Shown one piece after another: positions 26,001 to 36,880 of a stretch of 64,000 bases of DNA. Made by a program: the position numbers and the translations under genes. The DNA is from Spirodela intermedia. Its lineage: Eukaryota; Streptophyta; Magnoliopsida; Alismatales; Araceae. The notes under the pieces were generated by a model that ran no database searches, had not been told where the DNA came from, and saw only the letters and a program-made list of their open reading frames with translations. Within the stretch, counting starts at the first letter, position 1, and each line of letters opens with the position of its first letter. The stretch lies in contig LR746273.1 in the NCBI GenBank assembly GCA_902729315.2, positions 2,226,001 to 2,290,000 of the forward strand, in the 5' to 3' direction.

Positions 26001-29000
26001 TTGATTGCCTGCTTCCTTTTCACTTTAGGGGATCAGCTGATTAGTTTTTCGTTTCCTCTGCTATGAAACGTGTTTAATTCACTCCTAGAAAGGGCTCGAT
26101 GAATATGAACTCTAAACTTTTTTAGTATTTATGTCCCTCTGAGTATTGATATAACATTCCAGGCAATGAAGGTAGAGAACATGGTCAGACTAAAGGAGGA
26201 ATTTGATTACAAAAGCATGTGCAGAAGGCTTGAGATCGAATTAGATAAATTAGTTGCTGAGAATGAAAGACAACACAAAGATTTTGAGGATGAACTGGAG
26301 AGGATAAAAGTAGAAGCACAGAATCGTGTATCTGAGGCTGAGCAAAGCTACAGTACTGCATTAGAGGTATTGTGCCCACAAATGTCTATTTTCCTCTGGA
26401 TTCTTTGAGAGTATAGCTGATTTTTTTGTAAAAATGATCTTGTTGTATTGTTAGAATGATTTGGTGGTAATCACTGTTTGGTGCTGTTCTCTTCTTATTT
26501 TAGCTTTATGTGGTGGACAGATTGGCATTTATTTTGATAATAGACTTGTTTATGTAATCCTTATCTTGTTCGGATGTATTTCTCTTCTTCTTTATTTGTG
26601 GTAAAATATTTTCATCTGCAGCAGGAATGATAATTTATTTTGCATTAGTCCTTGGTTTATTGGTAGTTTTTTTGCATTGATTTTTCCGAATCTCAAATCT
26701 TGATGCTATGCCTGCTCATAACCTTGAAAACTACCATCTGTCCATACTGAACAATATTCATGAACCAACTACATAAAATTTCTTGCTCAGCAGAAAGAAT
26801 AGATCCAATGCTAATCTATCTGAATCCATATCGTCCAATTCAACTTATGCCCTCTTCTTCCCTATTCAAGGATACGAGGTGATTTGGGAACCATATCGTG
26901 ATGTCGTGTTTTGAATTCTTAGATGTGTCAGACCAATTCAGCATGATTTTTGGGTTAATGCTTGTCTGTGGCGCATTATCACCATTTCTCCAGTTCCATA
27001 TTTTTCATCTTTAAATCTGTGGCTGTATTGTTTTACTTTGAGACTATTTATTGATTAACATCGATTTTTGGATTTTTTCGTTTTTATAGAAAAAATAGAA
27101 TAATCTAGGTCTTTAGTAATTTTTCGTTGTGAAAGCAAAGAGGGAGGAATAGAATAAAATAATTTGTTCAGAAGATTCTGCGTTCTCCCAAAAAGGATTT
27201 CAAAGCATCTGACTTATTCTTCGGGTAACAAAGCTGGAGTGGCACTTAATGTAATCGAAGAAAGCTGATTGATAATTTATAGACGTGCCACTTAAGGTAA
27301 ACAGGTTAGGGTGTTAATCTAGGAACAGATCCAGTTACTCAAATACTCCACTTTTATTTCCTTAATCTTTCTGTTTATGTCGTCATAATCTTCCCACTAA
27401 CTTTTTCCCGCGTTATCCTTGGATTTAATGTACTTTGACATTGTGCCTCGTGTTCTTATAAACTTCTGACGGCAGAGTAGGGCTTCGTTCATTATCATGG
27501 TTTGTCTATTGAACGTTTGAGTTGAAGAACGATAGACTCCCATTCATGAGAAATCTAGGGATTTCATATCATTGTCCCAGAGAGAACAGGAGATTAGCTT
27601 CTTGTCACCGTAAGAAAGATGGAAAAAGGTGTTTAAGTATGTGCCAGAACAATGATGAACTTTCTCATATTGTATAAAATTTAACTTATACTGAGATTTT
27701 TTTTCCCTAGAATTTGTTTGATGTTCGGTGCTGGTCGTCTTAGCTACCATTTTAGGGTTAAGTTTATTACTGCATGTGGCTATATCTATTTTTCCTTGCA
27801 AAGTCTTTTTCTTGTCTTTCTGAAGCACTAAATTTTTCATAAGAAATTCTTCATTTCGTTATTTTGTAGAATGAAAGGTTTAAATATCAAAAAGATTATT
27901 TGGAATCTATTAAGAAACTTGAGGAGCAGTGGATGATGAAGCAGCGGATGCATGGTAATCTGAAAAGTGAAGTTCAACCCAGAGATTACTTGGACAAGAA
28001 CTGTAATGGAGAGGTTTGTGTTTTTCCTTAGCCAAAATGTTTTTCCATTTTCTTTATCTAGTAGGTGATGCGTTCGTATGACATCTTTTTTCATTAATTT
28101 CTGCTAATGAAGGACTCCATAGTTTCATTTAGTGGTCCTAATGTAATTTTGCTTGCGTCAAACGGACTTCTACTGGATAGGGGAATGAATTCATAGCTCT
28201 CGAATTATTTGTTAATTTTTTCTCCTGATCAATTAATAGAAAAGTTGCAATATCTGTGTTGGCAAGGAATATGTTTGCGATATTTTTAGGACAACTCCCA
28301 AACTGCTATTATCTGTATATGCCTGGTCAAAAGTTTTATTTGCTGAGATTAGCAATCTGGTAGTCGACACCAATAGCCCCCATATTTAAAGATACCAATG
28401 ATGATATATTTCCCAGGATTTTGATGGGGTCTTATTCACGGCTGTGGAAGTTTTTTCCCATTATTGTTATTTTTCTTTATTTTTACTGGTCATGTGCCTT
28501 GGACATGGTTGAGTCGTTGCTTTTCTAAAGTGATCTGATATTCTTGATTGAAGGGTCCAACTTCGTCTGTCTCAGAGGAGGTTTCTGAAGTGAAAGCATT
28601 GCTTCAGAAGGAAGTACTTGCGAGAAAATCCGCAGAAGAGGAGGTTAAGAATCTTAGAAATCAATTGGCACAGCTGAAGAGGACTGAGGTATGTCAACCT
28701 ATTGGTATCTGGATGCTGCATCTCTAACTCAAATTAATTTAAGGATCTTGTCGCACATGAGAGACTTCATCTCATTACAGGCAACTGGAAGCACTGAAAT
28801 CCTAAAGCTCCATAAAATGCTGGAAGATGAAACGTATCAAAAAGGTAGACTCGAAGAGGAGATCGCTATGCTCAGGAGCCAGTTGTTACAATTGAGTCTT
28901 GACGCTGACGAGGTATGAGGATGTTTGTGACGGATAGATACTTCCATGAATTTTGAATATTTCCTTGATGCTTTCTTCTTTCATATATGCGTGCGATCTA

Positions 29001-32000
29001 ATATCCGTTGTCTATGCCAAGTCCCGCTTCATTTTATGATTAAAATTTAGGAAAAGAAATTATTTGTTTAGATCACATTCGGATTCTTCTTGTATTTAGA
29101 CTAGGAGGAGTCTTGAGCGCAGTGAGCCGGGAAAAGTTTCCAATGGCCTGGAGTCTTTCATGTCCCAAGCCAGGCGACCACAAGTCAGAGACTCAGGAAA
29201 TGGACAGAAGGCCTACATTGCTAAACTATTTGAGCAAGGTGACTTCTAGTTTTGATTACTGTAATGTTTGCAGTGGGACTACAGAAAATTATCTTATTCT
29301 AATTATTTTTTATCATATTTATGACTCCTTATTTTCAAAAATGGCAGTGGGACTACAGAAAATCTTGTCATTGCTTGAGTCTGAAGATGCTGATGTTCGG
29401 ATCCATGCGGTTAAAGTACTTGCAAATCTAGCAGCTGAAGGTAGATCATGTGGTTTTGAATGTGGCTACATTTTTCATCCCCTGTTTACAAGTTTTTTGA
29501 AATGAGCCTGACATTAACAACGCATTTATAATATTTTTTAGAAAGTATACGGGTAAAGTGCAGTTTCTCGTCTGCCGTTTTATTTTGCCATCGATCCCCA
29601 TAGATTGTTAACAAAGGATGACATTATTTCGTTAGGGTTTTTGTGTACTTCCCTTAGGTACATTGCTCTTTACAAGTGTTAAAATTCAAAGGACTCGATC
29701 CAAATTATGCAGAAAATTGAATCCTTGAGTTCTATCCTTTCACAAGTGTACATTCCCTCTCGGTGATCTTATATTTTCGTGTAGACAACACAGTACTAGG
29801 CTTTGAGAATTTCTATACTTATTATCAGTAGGTTTTTCCAATTTTGGACATACGATTAATATGCGTATAACAGAGTTATATTGTAAAGTTGGATGCTGTA
29901 GAGTTTTGGGCAGTTGAGGAGGCATGCATCAACGAGCTTCCTGTTAACATACGTTTGTGCGCTGAGCATAGCGGTGATAAGATCTTAAGAGGGAGGATAA
30001 AAATTGAGCATTTCAGATGAAGTGTTCATGGTGTTATTGTCCTCCCAGGTCCAAACCAATGCCAGATTGACGGTTTTGGTGATATATATTGAGTTTCTAG
30101 ATGTTTTTTAATTGTTGATTCTTGTGCATTAATTTTTAATACGTTCAGTAGATTCTGACTAGAGAATCTCAATGCCTGTGGATCCGCAACAGCTGCTTTA
30201 ACAACATTATCTGGGCCGGATTAATAACCTCGATTCACAAGTCACACTTGCTCCCATTTAACGTGATTATTGCTGGTTCTTTGTTCCCTCAGTGATTCTT
30301 GCTCTTCCATTGGTGCAATCTTGCGGGTCTTGAATGATAAAACTTCCAAAGAGAGTCATTTGTCTATTTTATTGGGAACCACTTTTCTTTTAGGTTCTTT
30401 GGGCATAAATATACTGAGCCCATTAACATATAATGAAGAAGAGAAGGTTAGCTCCCATGGTTAACAAAGTATTACCGCTATCATGGCGCTTCATATCAGC
30501 TTGAAGTGGGTTAGCGTTCACAAGTTTGTAGCCGAAAGTGAATGATTTTTCACCGATCTTTATATTTTTTTTACTATTTTACCTTCGGAAAATTATAATA
30601 AAATGAAGATTTTGGAAGCGACGGCCCTTTTACAAGAAGGCTTCTTTGGGCCGCTGAAAGCATTCTTATTTGCCCCATAACCCCGCAGAAGCAAATCAGC
30701 AAAGGATCGTGGAAGCTGGGGGCCTATCGTCCTTGCTGATGCTCTTGAGAAACTCTGAGGACGAGACAATACGGAGAGTTGCAGCCGGCGCCCTTGCCAA
30801 CCTTGCAATGAACGGTAAAATACACTCTGTTCATTCATGGGAAATCTTTCTCTTTAAGGTAATAATGCCGTTCTCTGTGGCATGATATGGGATTTCTCTC
30901 TCTCTATGACATTTCTTTCTTCTTTAGAAACCAACCAGGAGCTTATAATGTCTCAAGGGGGCATCACCCTGCTGTCGATGGCGGCCACCAATGCTGAGGA
31001 CCCCCAGACTCTCCGGATGGTCGCCGGGGCCATTGCTAATCTCTGCGGCAACGGTATAATCCCATGCTTATATCCTGCAAATATTTCCTTTTTCTCCAAA
31101 GTTTATACTTACCACTATGAAGATGATTGAGAATAATAGTCAAAGGCATCCTCTCCCACACATTCATTTGGTTTCTCTCGCTCCTTTTCTAGTGTCAATA
31201 CAAATACACGCGTATTTATCTATTCATTTATTTATTTATTTGCTTGCCTGAGGAATTTTGCATTTGTTCTACAGATAAATTACAGGCAAAGCTCAGAAGC
31301 GAAGGAGGCATCAGAGCATTGCTTGGGATGGTTAGGTGTGGGCATCCTGATGTTCTTGCGCAGGTTGCCCGTGGAATCGCAAACTTTGCAAAGTGTGAGT
31401 CGAGGGCATACACTCAAGGTAATCAATGATGATGAACGTTGACCCTGTCGAGAAAAGTCAATGCTCTAATCGTGCTCTCTTTTCCTCTTTTTTTTTTCTT
31501 TTTTCCTGTATTTTTTTTTTGATGTTTTATTTTTAGTTCGTCCCCAATTTTCTCCAAATTTCTTTACTCTTCGATTTTTTTCGAGGATTTTATGGATTAT
31601 TATAACCAAAAATATCGTCTCACTTCTCTTCGATTCGCTTCGTTTCATCAAGTTTTTTTCTGAACGGACCAAAAAAAAAAAAAAAGGAACAAAAAACGAG
31701 TAAAAGAAAGTGTTCATTCATTCATCACGACCCTACCGCATTCGTGCCTTTGCAGGTAACAAGAGCGGAAGATCCCTCCTCATCGAAGACGGAGCTCTTT
31801 CTTGGATCGTCAAGAACGCCAACAACGAGGCCTCACCGATCAGGCGCCACATCGAGCTCGCCCTCTGCCACATCGCCCAGCACGGTGAGTCAACGCGCTT
31901 CTCTCACAATCAAAATTTCCGTTCCTGTCCGTGACGGCAGTCTCCTGCCCCTCCGGCTCCTCAGAAGTCAATGCCAAGGACATGGTCAACGAGGGCGCGC

Positions 32001-32125
32001 TTTGGGAGCTCGTCCGCATCTCCCGCGACTGCTCCCGCGAGGACATTCGGAGCCTCGCCCACCGGACGTTGACCTCCAGTGCTACCTTCCTGACGGAGCT
32101 GCGGCGGCTGAGGATCGAGTGCTGA
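14080..32125 (+). CDS. ARK: Armadillo-repeat-containing kinesin (ARK type)
   Basis: A plus-end kinesin of the plant ARK/ungrouped class, known in Arabidopsis to act on microtubule dynamics in root hairs and in nuclear or ER movement. Nineteen exons give 918 aa, close to the usual 915. The exons are 14080-14263, 18697-18797, 18957-19079, 21171-21356, 21506-21727, 21825-21993, 23195-23344, 24014-24102, 26163-26366, 27870-28013, 28554-28688, 28781-28912, 29100-29238, 29348-29440, 30689-30814, 30928-31053, 31275-31418, 31756-31884 and 31965-32125; all phases join. The motor domain (about residues 65-410) starts [14 protein letters not shown] and has the P-loop [10 protein letters not shown], switch [11 protein letters not shown] and switch II DLAGSE. 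A coiled coil (about 420-650) follows, then four or more armadillo repeats (from [14 protein letters not shown] to the end). ATG 14080 is chosen because the Ser-rich head matches relatives. Intron 1 is 4.4 kb. Confidence 0.96.
17902..17990 (+). repeat. Possible tRNA-derived SINE remnant in kinesin intron 1
   Basis: The stretch has an A-box-like TTGCTCATTGGTTGAG and, about 45 bases on, a degenerate B-box-like GGATTTGAGGAC. That order and spacing are typical of tRNA-derived plant SINEs. It does not fold as an intact tRNA, and I see no clean poly-A tail or target duplication. Weak call. Confidence 0.25.
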
Positions 32126-33045
32126 AGAAGAAAGAAGGTCCGCCTGCTGCTGATTGGCCTCCTCCCGAACATCGGGAAGAAGCCCACCGGGGCCCACCTC
32201 CATTTTTGGCGATCGGTTCCTCGCTCCTCAGCAGAGTCTCGCTCTTTCGCCGTCGTCTTGTATAGCTGCTTACCTCTCTGGAAGCCCAAGTGATGGCCGC
32301 CAGCTACTGCAAGATGGGCGCGTAGAGGTGGCGGGAGGGTGACGTTGATTTCATTCTCTCGGTTATATCTCCGCCCACTCGCTATATCGTGAGTATCGCC
32401 GCAATATTTTGGACGCGCCCCCCATTACTTGGATTGATGTCTTGAGCTGGTAGTAGTTAGGGTAGATGTATGTGGCTACTTTTGGAGGGGTTAAATACCA
32501 AATATAGCACATATGTTTAAGTTTCGTGATAAACAGTAGAAAATGGAGATCCTCATAAAGACCGATCAGCTATTAAGAGTTGACTTTTCCACCCCGATTT
32601 TATGGAAAGTTGATTGATGTGTGATCGGTTGGCCTTTGACGCAGACCCACCATATACCTGTACAGGTTGATATTTCTACCGGGTCTAGATCGGACCTGAC
32701 TAAGGAAACTCGAGAAAAGGGGAGTGGGTTTGAGTCCCTCGCAGGAGAGAGGGCGGCGGAGGTCCCACTCAGAACAGAGCAGAACTTCCCCAAGCTCCAG
32801 CGTCAAGGGATAGATATATAGATAGATAGATAGATAGAGAAAGAGAGCCTGTCGTGACCAACACAAGCTCGTTGATCACATCTCTGCCGGACAGGCGGCG
32901 ACAACCGTGCACTTGGCCGACCTCCTCTACGCCGGCTGGCGGTGTTCGCTGTTCCATTGGAGAGGCCAGTCGCCATGCCACTGCACCAGAGGGACAATCG
33001 CAGGACCAACCGAGCCCAAAGCCAGACGACCTCCGCGATCCCACG
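32126..33045. other. 3' flanks of the convergent kinesin and PSI-like genes
   Basis: This holds the presumed 3' UTRs of the kinesin (plus) and the PSI-like gene (minus), which face each other. A short GATA repeat lies at about 32812-32838. No coding signal was found beyond mirror frames of the PSI gene. Confidence 0.5.
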
Positions 33046-34428
33046 CTAGCCTCGAAGATGGGATTCCTCCGCCGAGAACGAGGTGGCTCCTTCCGTTTTC
33101 AACTCCATCTCGAACCTCCACACGTAGTTGAGACCGACGAGGAGCTCCGCGATGGCCGCCTCCGTCTTCTCCCTGCCGGCGAACCACAGTGTTTGCAGCA
33201 GCAGGACGTCGGTCCTTGGAACTGTCACGCCCCACCGCTGCTCCAAGCTCCGGTCCGCTTGCCACCTCACCGTGTTATGGGCCAGAGGCGATAGCCATGA
33301 AATGATCCGCGCCATGGCCGTCCGCCACTTACCGGCGAGCGCCGCGTCGCCGGCGGCGGGGTTCCTGCCGACCCCGCGCAGTCGAGCCCGCAGAAGAGCC
33401 CGCAAGCTCGCGGGGAGCATGGCGTAGAGGCCGTGCTTCGCGTCGAACGGGATCAAACGCGGGGCCTTGATCATCTTGTCGAGGAGAAGGATGATATTTG
33501 CGTAGTGCAATGACATCGCGGCGGCGCCGAGGGTGTCCGCTGGCGGCCGAAGAGCCGCCGCATTGGCCTCGAAGAAGCCGAGCTCCTGCTGCTTCCGCGT
33601 TGTGGAGGGGAAAGACTCCGGCGGCAGGTCGGCGGAGGGGTGGACGATGGCGGAGCAGGAGTGACGGCGTGGAATGGGCGGTGGCACCTGAAGCTTGCAG
33701 GGGGAGGAGCTGAGGTGACCGAATTCGTGGTTTATCCTGAAGAGCACAGTGAAGGCCGAGCGAGCCAGAAGATGGGTGATACCGTCGAAGCTTCTCCCCC
33801 ACAGTGACGACGCCTTGAGGCACTTAACCCGCTGCTCCTGACAGAATAGCGTCTGCCGGAGGGCGGCGCCGTCGTCTCCATCGCCGGAGTGGGCTTGCTT
33901 CCTCATAGCTTCCTCCGTCTCGGACAGCCGTTCCATCTCCCTGTAGAGCGCCGCCGTGGTCGATACGTGGTGATCCATCCTTTTGGCCTTGGCGTCCATC
34001 TCCTTCCAGCTCATTGCCCACCGGTGGGGATCGGAGCCCGATTCAGCGAACTCCATGAAACAGATGCCAAAGCGTCTGAGGCCCGGGTCGGCGCACCGCG
34101 CCGCCAACCCCGACACTGCCGCTGCTACGAGGCGGAGCGACTCGATCAACTCGGCCCTTGCGAGACCGAGGAGGAAGGAAGCGTCGTCGGAGACGATCTT
34201 CCGCAACCCGCGGAGGGATATGGCGTGTTGACGGAGATGGTGCAGGCGAGCGTCGGAGAGGGAGCGCCAGAGATGGAGAAGCTTCGACATGAGGCTGGCG
34301 ATCTCGAAGGCGAGGATGCCCACCAACTTAGACTTGGCGTGGGCGGAGCCGGCAGTCGTCGAACGTAGGGAGACGAGAGTGGAGGAGACGGCAGATCTTA
34401 GTTTTCTCGTCCATGAGTCTACAGCCAT
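33046..34428 (-). CDS. PSI-like protein with DUF3475 and DUF668
   Basis: A single-exon gene of 460 aa counted from the ATG at 34428 (MAVDSWTRKLR); an in-frame ATG at 34506 would add 26 residues, but relatives start near the inner Met. The DUF3475 region (about residues 38-95) reads VGILAFEIASLMSKLLHLWR and RKIVSDDASFLLGLARAELI. DUF668 (about 280-360) includes LGAAAMSLHYANIILLLDKM. This pair defines the plant PSK SIMULATOR (PSI) family, whose members promote growth downstream of, or parallel to, phytosulfokine signalling; the molecular activity is unknown. The coding sequence is very GC-rich. It converges on the kinesin and has an independent promoter to its right. There is no N-terminal MGG myristoylation site, so it resembles the PSI2/PSI3-like or shorter members rather than PSI1. 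Confidence 0.88.
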   Translation of the reverse strand: MAVDSWTRKLRSAVSSTLVSLRSTTAGSAHAKSKLVGILAFEIASLMSKLLHLWRSLSDARLHHLRQHAISLRGLRKIVSDDASFLLGLARAELIESLRLVAAAVSGLAARCADPGLRRFGICFMEFAESGSDPHRWAMSWKEMDAKAKRMDHHVSTTAALYREMERLSETEEAMRKQAHSGDGDDGAALRQTLFCQEQRVKCLKASSLWGRSFDGITHLLARSAFTVLFRINHEFGHLSSSPCKLQVPPPIPRRHSCSAIVHPSADLPPESFPSTTRKQQELGFFEANAAALRPPADTLGAAAMSLHYANIILLLDKMIKAPRLIPFDAKHGLYAMLPASLRALLRARLRGVGRNPAAGDAALAGKWRTAMARIISWLSPLAHNTVRWQADRSLEQRWGVTVPRTDVLLLQTLWFAGREKTEAAIAELLVGLNYVWRFEMELKTEGATSFSAEESHLRG

Positions 34429-35587
34429 TTGGGCTACTGTGGAGAAGGAAGCTGGCGAGGAAGAAGAGAGCATGAGAACGGCCTGGAGTTGAAGGGACGA
34501 CGGCAATTAAAAGACCTCCCCAATAGTAGAGCCCGACAGGGGAAAAGGCCCTCGGTTCTCTCTCTCTCACTCTCACTCACTGTGACCTAAGAAGACAGGA
34601 TGATAGAGTTGCTGGATTCCAAATGATGAGCCGCCACAGACATCTTGATGAAGAATGTAGAGAACGGCCGGAGAACAGAGAGATGATGACCCTCCGACTA
34701 ATCAGCCGAACGTCACTCACAAAACCCAAGCATTTTAAAATCCGCCATCGCTGTAGCTTCCCTCAGATCAGGCCAGAAATGTTCGGCTGGGTGGTGGCCG
34801 GGTGGAGGGGGAGAAGGGGTTGACGACAGCGTGAGGAGGGGGAGGAATGATGACGGCGGAAACACTACGCATGAGAGAGCCCGACAGCCCTCCATCGTCT
34901 CCCCCTTCGCGTCTGCTTTCCGCCCCTCCAAGGCCTCTAAAGATCCTTTCTTCCTCATGCTTTCCCCTCTCCTCGCCTCTTCGCGCCACACCATCTCTCA
35001 AATACCAACAGCGTATGCGCCGCTTTACCACAGCAATCCGCCCAAAGTCGACGGTCCCCTCTCCTCCCTCATTCCTTTAGGACGACAGTTGATGAACATC
35101 CACAGCCTTCGTCTCCCCCAGCTGTCGACGAGGTCTTTCAGAACTTTCGAGGGCGGCCATGGATTGCCCCGGCAGCGGTCGCCGCCGCTTTTCTCTTTGC
35201 GTGCGCTGGCGTGGATCGAGGGACTGGTCGGCCCGTCTGCGTCATACTCTTTTGCTGTCGTCTTTTTATTATTTTCCCTCTCCTTCCCCTCATCCTTCTC
35301 CTGCTTCTTCTTCGTTCCATTGATGGAACTAAACCGACGGAGATTGTTTGAACTGGGACTGGCGTTTCCAAATTCGCCCGTTGAGTTGATTCTTGGTTTG
35401 TTGAGTCAAAAAAGGACGTTGGACCTCAAATGGTCCGCCCCGCCTGGCCGCATGATGTTGAAGTTGGCGAGCTTGCTGGTTTGCTTGACCAAGTGGACTC
35501 CCGGTGGATGGACTATCTTTCAGCTGTTCATTACTGGCTCAGCTCTGATGGCTTCAAAGAGATGCCATGACTGTGGCAATGACTCGG

Positions 35588-35958
35588 GTGACAGAGAGAG
35601 ACATGGATGGAGAGAGAGACAGACAGACAGACAGAGACAGATGGAGAGAGAGAGAGAGGCAGAGAGATAGATGGATGGAGAGAGAGAAGCAGAGAGATAG
35701 ATGGATGGAGAGAGCGAGAGAGAGAGAAGCAGAGAGATAGATGGATGGAGAGAGCGAGAGAGAGAAAAGCAGAGAGATAGATGGATGGAGAGAGCGAGAG
35801 AGAGAGAGGCAGAGAGATAGATGGATGGAGAGAGAGAGAGAGAGAGAGGCAGAGAGATAGATGGATGGAGAGAGAGAGAGAGAGAGGCAGAGAGATAGAT
35901 GGATGGAGAGAAAGAGGGAGAGAGAGACGGATGGAGAGAGAGAGAGAGAGAGAGAGAG
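35588..35958. repeat. GA-rich minisatellite, unit about 40-48 bp
   Basis: About seven tandem units share a core AGAGAGATAGATGGATGGAG, followed by a GA/GC-punctuated run and GGCAG or AGCAG. Unit length varies because the (GA)n part expands and contracts. The array starts with a CAGA run (35619-35640) and ends in pure (GA)n at 35934-35958. The purine strand is the plus strand throughout. Confidence 0.9.
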
Positions 35959-36182
35959 CGTCTTACAAAGCGACACAGCGTTAGAAGAAGTCGCCACTGT
36001 TTACAAAGGTCCAAACAAAATTTGGCGGTGTTTACTGTTTTCAATGCACGCGCCTTGGTCTACGTCGGATCGTTTTCGGCTGGTCTATTGGGTTCTCTCG
36101 GTGGGCCTGTGTGGGTCATTGGGTCCCCTAGCCTGTGGTTGGCCTGCCTTGCGCAGCCCAATTAGGCTTCCCCCCGGCCTAA

Positions 36183-36199
36183 CCCCCCCCCCCCCCCCC
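36183..36199. repeat. Poly-C run of 17 bases
   Basis: Seventeen consecutive C residues sit in an otherwise mixed sequence, with a further CCCCC just upstream. The complementary poly-G strand could form G-quadruplex structure. Length is liable to sequencing error. Confidence 0.85.
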
Positions 36200-36311
36200 G
36201 GCATTTATTCCGCCCGATTCGGCTGCAAGATGTGGAACCACTGGTAACGGGTAGAGTGGCTCACATGAGAGCTGGGATCCCCCCTTCCTCTTCTTGTCTC
36301 CCCTCTCACCT

Positions 36312-36351
36312 TATATAAATAGCGGAAGTTCTCTCTCTCTCTCTCTCTCTC
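36312..36351 (+). promoter_or_regulatory. Promoter-like TATATAAATAG followed by a CT (Y-patch) tract
   Basis: TATATAAATAG at 36312-36322 matches the plant TATA consensus closely and is preceded by CTCACCT. A (CT)n tract at 36330-36351 lies where plant Y-patches and start sites occur. No convincing gene follows on the plus strand; transcription from here would run antisense through the 3' end of the LBD gene. Function is inferred. Confidence 0.4.
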
Positions 36352-36880
36352 GCCGTTTTGGAATGCCGCTGATCTCGACGCTGATCTAACGAGCTTTCAT
36401 TGTGAAACTGATCACTCCCCAATACGGAGCATCTCTTCCGATGGTTAGAACTATGGAAGAGACTCCATAACGCAGGACCACTCAAAGAAGTCAACTTGGG
36501 CTCTCTCTCACTACCTTCCTTTCCCTCGCTTCCTCTCTCAAGATTCTAAATGAGCACATGCGCCATAAACACAAGTTACCCATCACAAGAAATAATCACA
36601 AGTTGCGATAATACACGGAGGAATCGAGGCGTTCGACGTAAAACCGGTGAGATATGTGGGCCACGGCCTCAGCTCTTGCGCTGGCCGATGCAAGAACTGC
36701 ATTCACCACGTTATACCGCGCTAAAAGGGATCGGATGGAAGATTTTGGTCTATCATCGAAGAACCCGTCGAATAACTATGGACGAGACTCTTTTTTTTTT
36801 CGTTTTCTGGAGTTATGTAATGGATCCCGAACAGCACGATCAGAGTTACCAGAAGGGCCGATGGTGTTCGTTGTTCTTTG

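Larger units (their letters stand above)
34429..36880. other. Intergenic region with SSRs between the PSI-like and LBD genes
   Basis: This is the upstream region of the PSI-like gene and the 3' flank of the LBD gene. It includes the minisatellite, poly-C run and promoter-like site listed separately. A 279-codon plus-strand open frame (34831-35670) runs into the minisatellite. It has no recognisable domain and biased composition, and I regard it as chance. Confidence 0.5.

Noticed and set aside
29264-29300. Upstream acceptor as the true start of the [10 protein letters not shown] exon
   Set aside because: From this copy the frame stops within about ten codons, whereas the second copy continues into conserved armadillo sequence. 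It is kept only as a possible alternative site.
34831-35670. 279-codon plus-strand open frame
   Set aside because: It has no recognisable domain, its Ser/Leu/Arg composition follows base bias, and it ends inside a minisatellite. It lies in a promoter region and is best explained as chance.
35520-36044. Ser-Leu-rich minus-strand frames of 147-174 codons
   Set aside because: They are translations of the GA minisatellite; any repeat without stops gives such frames.
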